Assembly (NCBI RefSeq): GCF_023065955.2
Contig: NW_026622808.1
Location: forward strand, 46,450,475-46,514,474
Length of the DNA: 64,000 nucleotides
DNA from: Ursus arctos
Taxonomy: Eukaryota; Chordata; Mammalia; Carnivora; Ursidae
Direction: 5' to 3'
Both the position numbers and the translations under genes were made by a program. The notes below the pieces were generated by a model that had not been told where the DNA came from, made no database searches, and was given only the letters and a program-made list of their open reading frames with translations. The first letter of the stretch is position 1, and every line of letters starts with the position of its first letter. Below, piece after piece: positions 52,330 through 64,000 of this stretch.

Positions 52330-52465
52330 CTATCTTATCTCCATCATGCACATGCAAATTAAGTATTATTATTCCCATTTTTTTCAGATGACTTGCCTAA
52401 GGTCTCAAAGCAAGGAAAGTAGGACCTGGGATTGAAACTTGCATCATCTGGCTCTAGAATCTTGT
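52330..52465 (+). repeat. MIR-type fossil
   Basis: Landmarks are attattattcccatttttt, agatgacttgcctaaggtct and aagtaggacctgggattgaa, the MIR core and beyond. Confidence 0.6.
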
Positions 52466-52594
52466 GCTCTTTTCTCTATACATCCCTTAAAAACAGTTTG
52501 TTAAAAGGGAGAAAACAGGAATTACCACTAAGACACTCAAGATTCAAGATCAGCTTCCTTTGGAAGACACTGCTCCCCAGGCTAGAAGTAAATG

Positions 52595-53140
52595 CCCTGA
52601 GGCTGTGATCTGGACCCTCTCCTTAACTCTTGAAGATCTTCCAGAATGTGCTTGCAAAGCCAACAGCCGCCCAATAAAAACAGTTGTTCTTGGTCATGGA
52701 ATAGCCTCTGATTATCTTTTAGCTGAGCACGGAGGTGTCTGTTCTCTGGCCAATACCAGTTGCTGCACCTCGATGAACACTTCTGCGTTATCACCAAACA
52801 AGCCAGGTGGCCTACAAAGGTGACTCCTCTCCTTCAACAGGGTCTTTGACTTATTTGATTCTAACTGGTCGGGGTCTTGGGGACCATGATTCCAAAGTAC
52901 ATTCCAGACATTGCTAATTATCCTGTTTATAATAATCCTAATAGTCTCCCCAGTGCATTGTATTCTCTCAAAAGCTTTCAATGCATGTTTGCAGCTGCTA
53001 ACCAGCAAGCATATGATCTCCCGAGATCAGAACGTCAGGAAAGGAACAAAGAGAATGACCGACTTAAAAAACGTGAACCTGAAGCTGGCACCTGTGAATA
53101 CCCCACACAGAGATTTAGCAAAAAGATGTCATGAGCTGTG
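52595..53140 (+). pseudogene. Endogenous retrovirus env remnant (transmembrane subunit), broken
   Basis: In one frame the sequence shows AEHGGVC followed by a CX6CC motif (Cys at 52740-52742, CC at 52761-52766). This is the signature of gammaretrovirus-like env transmembrane subunits. Further on in the same frame lies a hydrophobic membrane anchor (from about 52908, LLIILFIIILIV) and a short cytoplasmic tail. TGA codons at 52821-52823 and 52887-52889 interrupt the frame between the two. The surface subunit, fusion peptide, pol and gag are absent. An LTR follows directly in the expected order. It is antisense to MAGI2, not functional, and may be MER34-like. That family name is from memory and not secure. 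Confidence 0.82.
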
Positions 53141-53250
53141 AGTACCATCACAGAAGATCAGCAAAAACGGTGAGAACCTCAGAGCAGTTGCTGGGAGTGA
53201 GGCTAAAGCCTTAAAACTTTGGTCACATCTCTCAAGCTGAGAGTCTGATT

Positions 53251-53269
53251 AAAAAGGGGGCGGGAGGAA
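53251..53269 (+). other. ERV polypurine tract
   Basis: A purine-rich run (aaaaagggggcgggaggaa, one C) lies directly before the TG that opens the LTR. This is where plus-strand priming occurs in retroviruses. It supports the LTR boundary. Confidence 0.8.
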
Positions 53270-53270
53270 T

Positions 53271-53645
53271 TGTTAGAAATGAGACAACAGGCCCAACATG
53301 GAGTCACTTATGCTAAGCACAGTATCACCAAACTGAGACTTAAAACTTAGTTACCTTTGGGCCTCTCCCAGGAATGAAATCTTCAACCATTCTGTCTGGA
53401 ATTACCTGGTCAGCACTAGTGAGGTAACCTGCCTGACAGACGTCTGCCTTCCCCTAAAGGAAGGTGAACTTACCACAACCAACTTGCTTTGTCCTACTCT
53501 TTTCTGCACACAAAAGCCTTCCATTTTGTACAGCTCCTCAGAGCTCCATTCTCTATGCTAGGTGGGATGCTACCTGATTCATGAATCACTGAAAAAAGCC
53601 AGTAAAATCTTTAAAATGTGCTCAGTTGAATTCTGTTTTTTAACA
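53271..53645 (+). mobile_element. ERV 3' LTR, 375 bp (ERV1-like)
   Basis: It starts TGTTAG and ends TTAACA, the usual TG...CA ends. It contains the typical late-LTR stretch ttccattttgtacagctcct followed by cagagctcc. A poly-A-signal-like region lies at about 53592-53606 (AAAAAAGCC then AGTAAA). No matching 5' LTR was seen in the window, so the provirus is a 3' remnant. It could act as a weak antisense regulatory element, but nothing here shows that it does. Confidence 0.82.
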
Positions 53646-54059
53646 CAGCAGTGACACCATTTTGTGCATAAAGGCAGAGCCAAAAAGGGCTGCTCTGAGG
53701 ATGATCTAGTTCAAAACATTCCTTTTGTTGATAAAGGAATGAGTCTCTGGGCAGGAGCAGTAACCTGGACAGAGGGGTAGAGCAGCTAAGAGCAGAGGGG
53801 GGACTAGTGGTGGGCTCCTGACACCCCCAGGTCAGCCTTCTTTTCAATACACACTTTCTCTCAAAAGCAAAACATATGTTCTCCACTTTCTCAGTTTTGC
53901 CAAATCTTGAAACACAGTATTATGACTCAACCCAGAATTACATTTTAAAGAGTGTCCCACGTACTAATTGGAGTGAATTAGCGAAATATATAACAAAATA
54001 CAGACAGAGGCATGTAGTTATGTTACATATAATATCCTTTTTTTAAAAAAAGCAAAGCA

Positions 54060-54268
54060 GGGGCGCCTGGGTGGCTCAGTCGTTAAGTGTCTGCCTTCGG
54101 CTCAGGGCGTGATCCCAGCGTTCTGGGATCGAGCCCCACATCGGGCTCCCTGCTCCGCTGGGAGCCTGCTTCTTCCTCTCCCACTCCCCCTGCTTGTGTT
54201 CCCTCTCTCGCTGGCTCTCTCTATCTTTGTTGAATAAATAAATAAAATCTTTTAAAAAAAAAAAAAAA
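54060..54268 (+). repeat. Young carnivore SINE, near-consensus
   Basis: Plus-oriented copy: ggggcgcctgggtggctcag, ctcagggcgtgatcccagcg, ggagcctgcttcttcctctc and cactccccctgcttgtgttc. It has a long A tail, and the flanks duplicate aaaagcaaagca. It is nearly the same as the 47724 copy. Confidence 0.96.
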
Positions 54269-55933
54269 AGCAAAGCAAAACAAAACAAAAACTTCTACGG
54301 GACAAAGTATCTTCCGTAAATTAAAAAAAAAACACTATTTTTTAAAAAATAGTAATCATCTTCTAGCATAATTTTCCAACACCTCAAAGAAAGTCTCTAG
54401 ATTCACAGTGGCGTCAGGCAACAGGCTCTCTGAAAGCAAATACTATGTAAAAGTAAAATAAATAAAAAGTAGTCTCCCAACTGCACAGCAGAGGAAGGAG
54501 GAGGAAAGAAAGTGCCATGGGAAGATGGGGAGCCAGGCCTAGGAAGAAGGTAGTGCCCCATGAACAATGTGACTGACGGACCAGGAGACAAGGGCATGTT
54601 GACAGAGAAGAGACCTGTAAATATATCAGTAGCAGTCCCAGCTGCCAGAGCAAGTGGGTGGGCACCCCCACCAACTCCAGGCTTGACCCAGGAAACTGTC
54701 TCATCCCAGAAATTTACAAACGATATTCCAACCTCTTCTTGATTTCCAGCTTGGGGAAAAACAAATACCAAAAATCAAAATGTCCCCAATCTTGACAAGA
54801 ACACATATCAAAAATGAGGAGACTGAGAATTAAAACAAAATATAAAGGTAGCTAGTTCTGCCCCAAAGTAGAAAAGGCCAGTTCTTTAAAGCATTGAAAG
54901 CCTCATCCTCAAGATTTGAATTCCCAAGACTCACAAGAATCATGAGTTTATCAATCTGCTTACTAGCAGCTTTGACAGAAATGAGATTCATTAGAAAGAA
55001 TCAGTGAAGTGGCCATTTACTTTCTCATTCAACCTAGATGCTGTCTTTGTTGCTTCACCAAACCTCCTCATTGACACCCCCACCATACAGGAGTGGTGAT
55101 TAAAATGTCAGCCTGAGTTCCAATAACTAATATACGGCAGAAACAAATATATTTATATGCTTCCTAGAAAGATTAATAGTAGCTGGTGCTGGCCTACCAA
55201 ATGCAGATGTACCAACTTTCCGTCCAATACATAAATCAACCACAAGGCAGATGGTGTATTTTAAAGACTGGTGATGTTATAGTGATTTTAAATTACTCAG
55301 GTTCTGGAATAAACTATGTAGATGTTGACTAATGTGGCAATATATTCTGGATCTTTCCATGTTAATTTAAGTTTATAAAATGTAATGGTGTTAACAAAAA
55401 GGTCTTAGAAATTAAGGAGAATGCAAACATATTTGAAATCAAGGGGTATGTTTCTATAAGCAGTTGTTTGGTAGTTTGGGCATATTCGTTACAAAATGGT
55501 TCCAGTAACTGTGGTAAGTTAGTTTGCTGTAAGGAGACTTTATTTTTTGGTCTCCTTAAAGTGAATCTAATAAAAAAGAATGAAATGACAAATGAAATGA
55601 AGGAGCATATAAATCAGGTAGGAGAACAGGATGGTTTGTGACCAACAAATGAGCAGTGGCTAAATCAGAAATCACCCTGATGGACCAAGAACCACTGACG
55701 TGTTCAAGTTGCTGGCCACAGAAATCAGCAATTATGCAAAAACTCATGTTACTCAGAGTTAAGTCGGACAGAGCAATGAACTGGAAACCACAGATTTGAG
55801 CTGAACTTCTCAGTCACATTATGGACTGGCACCTTCCTACCTTTCAAGGACATGGTAAAAGTGAGATGAGAGGCATATGCGGGTTTGAAAAGTGCTTTGT
55901 AAATTGCCAGCTTATTCATAAGTATGAGGTATT

Positions 55934-55998
55934 GTCACTGTCGTCGTTGTCATCATCATCACCATCACCACCGCCACCACCATCATCATCACCAACAC
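55934..55998 (+). repeat. (CAT/CAC)n trinucleotide repeat
   Basis: Interrupted run of catcatcatcaccatcacc type, over 60 bases, intronic. Confidence 0.93.
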
Positions 55999-56719
55999 TT
56001 CATCATTCTGAAGCTCAAGTCACTTTCTACTACATTTTAGTCAATGTTGAAAAAACAATGATCTGTGCAGTCAAGTTTTCTAGGTATAAGAAGAGATTTC
56101 AAAATGGTGCCACTGCAGACAGGTTAAAAAATTAAATTTGCACAATGGCTTTTATAACTTTTTAAGAAGGGTTGGCTGAGCATTTCAGTTCACACAGACA
56201 GTTGCTCTAAATTTTGGATTTCCTTCCAACGACCCCAGTCATTTTGACCACAGAACACACAACTTCATGAGAGCATGAGAACACAGATGCTGTGACACAT
56301 AAGAGCTCCTCTGTTGCAATGGAACCAAGAGGAAATAAAAGTCGAGTTCCTGATCTCTTCTCAGATGGCCAGAATATGTTGTGCATGAAACAAATCGTGT
56401 TGGCAAAGACTGAGGGAACAACCAATCTCAGGCCCATGGTGTGAGGTGATCAATCAACACTAGTCACAAGTACATATCCGGGAGCAAGACATTTAAACAG
56501 TGTGGAAAATATTTCTCAGTGTGAGGTCCTGGGAGTTCTCGGTGGGGCAGAGGAAAGGGATGCAGGCAGAGGAAAGAAGACAGTCTAATGTCTCAAGAGT
56601 TAGAATAGATTTCTCTGAGATTCTTCACCACTTCATTAAAATGTGGGTATGTTGAGATATGTTCTTCATATGATCGGTGGAGAGCTATCGTTCCTAAGTA
56701 TAAATAATTGCATACCCAT

Positions 56720-57465
56720 TCATTCAGTATCTTTTCACTCATTAATGCCTAGCATGAGTCAGATATTGTGTTAAATGCTGGGGATACAACTATCAACATG
56801 TAGACATGAGCCCTGCTTTATGGATCTTATTTCTAGTAAACAAGAGCAACAAAGAAAAATAACTAAATAAATACAAAAAACAATGACTTGTGGTGACAAT
56901 AATAATGATGTGATAAAGGCTATGAAAAAGTGGGGTGCTGCAGTAAAGATTACAAGGAACTGGGGGACTATTTATTTATTTATTTATAAAAAGGATTTAT
57001 TTATTTCTTTGAGAGACAGAGCACAAGCAGGGGGAGGAGGAGAGGAAGAGGGAGAGACAAGCAGACTCCCTGCTGAGCAGGAAGCCCAAGGTGGGGCTCA
57101 ATCCCAGGACCCTGAGCTCATGACCTGAGCTGAAGTCAGATGCTTAACTGACTGAGCCACCCAGGTGCCCCTGGGGGACTACTTTAAATAGGTAATCAAA
57201 GAAGCCCTCTCACAGGAGGAGACTTGAATGAGATTGAGCCAGCCAAGTGAATAGCTGGGGAAAGAGCATTCCAAGGAGAGGGAAGAGGAAGTGCAAAGGC
57301 CCTGAGACAGCCAGGGCTCGGAGCACTAAAGGCACTTTGGAAAAGAAGCCAGGTGGCTAGAGCATAGGTGACGAGGGGAGAGGAGTGTGAGATGAGGTTG
57401 GAAGAGTAGCCAAGAGCCACATTTTGTAAGCACACTGTGCAGGCCAGGTTCAGAAGAGTAAATAT
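56720..57465 (+). repeat. Unassigned ancient repeat split by a SINE
   Basis: Left part: aatgctggggatacaactat, catgagccctgctttatgga and gtgataaaggctatgaaaaa. Right part after the SINE: agagcattccaaggagaggg, gtgcaaaggccctgagacag and gtatcactctggccgc slightly beyond. This is the longest copy of the family in the window. Confidence 0.6.
56974..57170 (-). repeat. Carnivore SINE nested in an older repeat
   Basis: Minus-oriented full-length copy with a tttatttatttattt tail, ctccctgctgagcaggaagc and tgagccacccaggtgcccc. The flanks duplicate ctgggggactattt (56960-56973) and ctgggggactacttt (57171-57185). Confidence 0.95.
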
Positions 57466-57725
57466 AGAAATATAAACGTATTAATGGTTTTTTAAAAGCA
57501 CAATGTGATTTACATTTAAAAGTATCACTCTGGCCGCGCATGTATAACATAATATATAAACACAACCTTTATTCTATAGAGGCTACCACGTGGTGGAAAT
57601 AGAAGGCATTAAATATTTAAATAAACATGATCTTAAAGAGCAGACATTTACAAAGCCCCCCAAAAGCTACCTGAAGACTGGTAAATTAAACAATGGATTC
57701 TGGGTTTTAAAAAAAAGAAAAATCA

Positions 57726-59124
<1,399 letters not shown>

Positions 59125-60834
59125 TCACCATGAGTGAAAAGATGAGTTAAATAAGAAATGACACAACTTCTGGGTAATTCTCTGAGCTCCTGTGCTTAAG
59201 GTGTCTTAGGAAAGTCCTCTCTTGATTGCAGTAATAAGGGGGCTCCCAGACCCCTTTGTTTAAGAAGTGGGATATGGTACCTATAGTGCTATAGTGGTAT
59301 CTTCAGCATGAAGATCTGAAGGAAAACAAGAGAAAAATGGACCGGGTGTCCATCATCTGAAACACTTCTTCGTTTCAGTTCACGTAGTTCGACAGCAACC
59401 GGGCTGCTACAAGGTATTCACAGAAGATCAAATGGGTCTTTGTGTCTTCTGTTTTGCTACAGTTTATAGTTTGCAATACAACTTCCAGTGTGTTGCCTTG
59501 GGCTTGGCTTCTACTTATAAAACCAATATAGCAAAAGCTTTTTTTTTCTAATCAAACAGAAAACACATTCTGAAAATACATAGACAATACCAGGAAACAT
59601 ATGGTCACAAAGAATAACTTGATAAAAACACAGAATCACTACTTTCAAAATTAGAAGAGCCATTACTTTAGAACTGAATTCTAAATTTAAGTCATTTTTC
59701 CTATTAATTTTCATCTTTTAACAATTTGTAAAATAGCCCAGACATGTCCACTACTAAAATTTATTGTTTAAAAAAAGTTGAGGACATGTGGCTTAGAATA
59801 TTTTTTTAAAAATCCAAAACATTTAAACTAAATGAAATAGTTACTAACAATAGCCATACAGCTCCGAATTCAGTTGTCTTATCTGAAATAAATTAATAGC
59901 TATACAGCTAAATGACTTCTAAACATGCTACCTACAGTTTTAGTGAGTTTTTCCGATGATATGCACAATAACATTTTGTACACAAACCAAAATTTTTGGT
60001 TTTGTTAGGCATTTCTCTATAACTGAGAAACCTACTAGAATTTCTCTGGATACCCCAAACGGTGGACATAATTTCATGTCTAGACTTTTTAAACTCTCCT
60101 AATTATACTTCCTATCTCCTGTTTTCTGCTTGCCACAGTCCCCCCATCTGCCCTATTTCTCTTCTATCAAAAGTGTTACCCAAACAAAAACAAAACACCC
60201 AGGAGAAAAAGTCTCCGTATACCCCTGCACCAGAGTCTGGCACCCAGGAGAAAGAAAGTTATTTTTGGTTAGCTATAGCGAAAAAGCCTTTTTCAAAAGG
60301 TCTCTGGGCACACATACAATTTTTAATTGCATATTTCAAAAGTTTCCGGCTCTCAAAAAAGCTCTTTTAAATTGCGCAGAGTCACAGCTCTACTCACGAA
60401 CCTCCCCCCCTCGCTAGGGCAGTCCCCAGGCTGGTGGGGAGCTTGACAAACTACAGACCTGTCACTATGGCTAAAGAAAGACAAGACTTTGGAGCATTCA
60501 CCATGCAAGGTCGTCAGCCAAGACATCAGAAAGGTGGTGTCAAGGGCCCTCGGGGCTTGTGGGGATACAGCTGCCACGGCAATTATCAGATGGAAAATTA
60601 AGGACGGGGGTGCGTGTGAATAGCCTACATCCTTAAGGCAGGGGCAGCTAGGGGGTTCGGAGAGCGTGAAGGGAAATACATTTCAGTTATACAGAGACAG
60701 CGCCAGCCATCACCTTCTCAGCGAGGCTTACTTACTCTGACCATCTTATTAAAAATTGCAATACTCCTCCAACATACCCCAGCCCCCTTTCCTGTTTTAT
60801 GTCTGTCTTAGCATTTGTCGCCATCCAACACAAT

Positions 60835-61030
60835 AGACATTGTTATGTATCAGTTTGGTGATCTGTCTCATTCTCGCCTGTCCTGTGCACAAAGGGCACT
60901 GCAGGTGAACACACATACAACCACTGCAGTGTAAGCTCCAGAGGATTTCTGCTTGTATACCTGGGGTGTAGAACACTGCCCAATTCATTGTATGTGCTCC
61001 AAACCTGTGCGCCGAATCAATGAATGAATG
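60835..61030 (+). repeat. Probable L2 tail
   Basis: Landmarks are gtaagctccagaggatttct and then aatcaatgaatgaatgaaca at the end. These match the usual end of L2. Weak. Confidence 0.4.
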
Positions 61031-61724
61031 AACAACGGCACAAAGAAAGGAGATGTAACGTGTCTTTGCGAAGGCGGGAAAAAGGTGGGGGGGTGTTTAA
61101 GCTTCTCACCCTTATTAGAGGCAAAGTTAGAAAATGCGAAGAAAACGTGCCTGGCAGTTTAACTGAATGAATTTTTTTTTAAAGCCATTAGCATATTTTG
61201 AACTTAGAATGTTTTCAACTTAATAGAGACAACGAGCAGAGCTTTGAAATGACACCGCTGTCTTCCTTTCTCAATGCTTAACTAGGGAGGGAAGATCACA
61301 GGGTTTCACGTTCATGCACATTTTATGACGTGTCATGTATGGGTGGGTCATCAGTTAACGGAGCCTTGGGAAAGAAGCGATTTTCTCCCCGCAAGCAGTG
61401 GCATTTGGAGCTCTCTGCTGCAGCCCTGTGGTACATGTCATTTTCTCAGAGATCCTGGCCTGCGGACAAGTCACCAGTTGTATGATCTCGTTATGTAGGA
61501 GAATCGCCCGAGCAGCTCCTTTTTTAAAGGCACTCATGAATAGGGCCTATTCTAAACTCAATCAGGATCTCTGGGTCTTGGCCCAAAATTCTGCTCTTGG
61601 GACAACCCTCAAGAACTTGCTTCCCAGCCAGACTGGCACGATTCTGAGTAGCAGTGCGTGAATACCCGGGACCTGTGATGTCCAGAAGCACGTTCTGTGA
61701 CAAAGACAATGCTCCATAGGTGCC

Positions 61725-61905
61725 CTGTCCGATACGGCAGTCACTAGTCATGCGGAGCTCTTGAGCCCTTGAAATGGGGCTAGTGGAAGTGAGGAACTGA
61801 ATTTGGAATTTTTTAATCGTAATGGATTTAAATGGCAACATGTAGCCAGTGGCATCCGTAATTAGATGGCACAGATTTAGACTATGCAGTGAGGTGTCCC
61901 CCTGC
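61725..61905 (+). repeat. Diverged DNA-transposon-like repeat
   Basis: Landmarks are gcggagctcttgagcccttg, ggaactgaatttggaatttt and caacatgtagccagtggcat. It is the same family as 47298-47500. Confidence 0.45.
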
Positions 61906-61984
61906 CCCCCACACAAAGACAAAAAAACAAAAAAACAAAAACGGTTTTAGCCCAAAGTGTAATTGCTCCTAATGACAATTAGGA

Positions 61985-62165
61985 TTCGGATTGGGCGCTC
62001 TACTCCTCACTGGCTGTGTGGCCTTGGGCAAGTCGCTAAAGGTCTCTCTGCCTGAGCATTGCGTGTGTAAATGGAGGTAATGGTGGTACCAATCTCACTA
62101 TTTAGGCAAGTTGTAAGGAATACCCGTGGCACATAATATATGTGGGGTGTGCCTGGTAAATAAAG
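61985..62165 (+). repeat. MIR SINE fossil
   Basis: Landmarks are ctggctgtgtggccttgggc, aagtcgctaaaggtctctct, gtgtaaatggaggtaatggt and a gtgcctggtaaataaa tail. Confidence 0.8.
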
Positions 62166-63210
62166 ACAGCCCCAGTAAATGGGCGTTGTTCTTTTGGAAG
62201 ATGGTGGTGGTGAAGTGGGTACAGTGGAGGGATGGCTACAGAAATCTCTCTCTCTAAGCACCAACTGGAATTAGAGAGTTTTCCTAAGAGCAACTCTCTT
62301 GAACCTGATCACTGGCTAGGATTGGAAGTGCACTCCTGATCAAAGGAAAAGTTTTGCTGAGTGGTGCATTTAGCAAAATCCATACCAAACAGTCTAACCG
62401 AGTTAGCCACACGGCTTCTTCCTGAGAGTCCCACAGGCTGCTGGATCAGGACACTTCACCAGCAGGCACAGAAGGAAGACAGCGGGAGGCGGCAGAAGGA
62501 ATTTTATATTTAAAAAATACTGAGGAGGCCACAATTATGTTGTCATTAATGTTATTAGCTGCTGTGTTCTATCTTTATTAAAACCATTAGCATCATAAAA
62601 AATGTGCATCTAAGCCAGGAGAAATTATTTTACATAAACTGGTATTATTACCAATCTCTGGACATGATCGGTTAACAAGGAAACAACTTCTTTCTCGTTT
62701 TTCTACTTATCTTTTTATATCTAACACAACAATACCTCTTTAAAAATGCCCAGAGAGTGAAGACGAACTTTAGTGTTTTTAACAGGTCTGTACCACAAAC
62801 ATTCCCCAACTTTATTGAATATAATGCCTGTTCTATTTTTCTTATTTAAAAGAAAAAAAAAAAACAGAACAAAAAACCTCCCAAATCTTCCCTATCATTT
62901 AAGAGTAATGAGGCCTGAAAGTAGCAAGATTCTAGATTCTACCAATTTTCAAAAATGAACCTCTCTAGGGGTTCCTACTATTTGTGAATGTAAATGAGTG
63001 AGACCCAATGAAACATTATAAAAGAAGCATAAATGCCAAACTACAGCAAGAATAGGAGATGAGCATTTAGAAGATAATAACATCAAATGATTTCATAACT
63101 AAAAGAAAATCTTGGTCAAAAGCAAATAGGTTGACTAGGATCTTGAAATATCTCATGCTGACTTTTCTATTTATCTTATTTTAGCCTAATACTAAATATC
63201 TGTAGTCTCT

Positions 63211-63445
63211 AAATCAGTGATTTACAACTCTGGGATTACTACTCCCCCACCCCCCACCGCTGCCGCCACCCCAGGGGCATTGGGCGGGCAATGGCTGAGG
63301 ACATTTTTAGTTGTCATGACCGGGGGAGGGGTGCCACTGGCCTGGGATGCTGCAGACCATCTTACAATGCACAGGACAGGCCCCACACACCACAAAGAAC
63401 TATCTGGCCCAACATATCAACCGTGCTGAGGGTAAGAAACCCTAA
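63211..63445 (+). repeat. MER20 hAT fossil with C/G-rich internal change
   Basis: Landmarks are gaggacatttttagttgtca, cctgggatgctgcagaccat, ttacaatgcacaggacaggc and gaactatctggcccaacata. The left part has gained a ccccac-rich tract (63243-63275) not expected in the family. Confidence 0.75.
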
Positions 63446-63653
63446 TGGCAATTAGTCATCATTTTCAGAGCATTACAATTACCTGAAGAAATTTACACAA
63501 AAAAAGTTTTCATTGTTCTTGGCAAGTTTGATTAACAATACATTTAGAATTTCTAACCTTATGGTTTTCACTCTCAAAGGAATGACGTGGGAGCTACGAA
63601 TTCCTTCAAAAAAATTTTTTAAAAAATTTTTGAGCCTAAACACCTAGCCATTA

Positions 63654-64000
<347 letters not shown>

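Overview
The window is mammalian nuclear DNA from a carnivoran. All coding sequence I can support belongs to one gene, MAGI2 (S-SCAM, a synaptic and podocyte scaffold), read on the minus strand. Seventeen copies of the carnivore tRNA-Lys-derived SINE identify the order. Two long, little-diverged copies with an extended C-rich middle (47724-47912 and 54060-54268) resemble a subfamily I associate with bears, pandas and pinnipeds. That narrower placement is an inference from memory.

Ten consecutive internal MAGI2 exons were placed, from 5' to 3' of the gene: 63668-63751, 58911-59093, 57749-58369, 27890-27921, 17392-17608, 13505-13588, 10564-10655, 8787-8979, 6160-6453 and 2957-3160. All have GT-AG boundaries and compatible phases. 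Together they give 2004 nt of open frame, about 668 residues, with no stop or frameshift. They encode the end of the linker after the WW domains, four PDZ domains (second to fifth of six) and the low-complexity linkers between them. The N-terminal PDZ, GK and WW exons lie beyond 64000, and the last PDZ and C-terminus lie before position 1. Residue numbers below count from the first, split codon at 63751.

The introns hold ordinary mammalian repeat fossils. These include the SINEs, many with visible target-site duplications, and a 5'-truncated L1 (about 47927-49925) split by a young SINE. Older L1, L2, MIR, MER20 and MER5A pieces are also present, with several microsatellites. One retroviral remnant is notable: a broken env transmembrane-subunit fragment followed by a polypurine tract and a complete-looking LTR (about 52595-53645), antisense to MAGI2.

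I found no operon, CRISPR array, RNA gene, promoter or unknown multi-gene system. The points most worth checking concern splicing. A 32-nt exon would cause a frameshift if skipped alone. A tandem NAGNAG acceptor lies at the PDZ5 exon. Most exons are phase-symmetric and so could act as cassettes.
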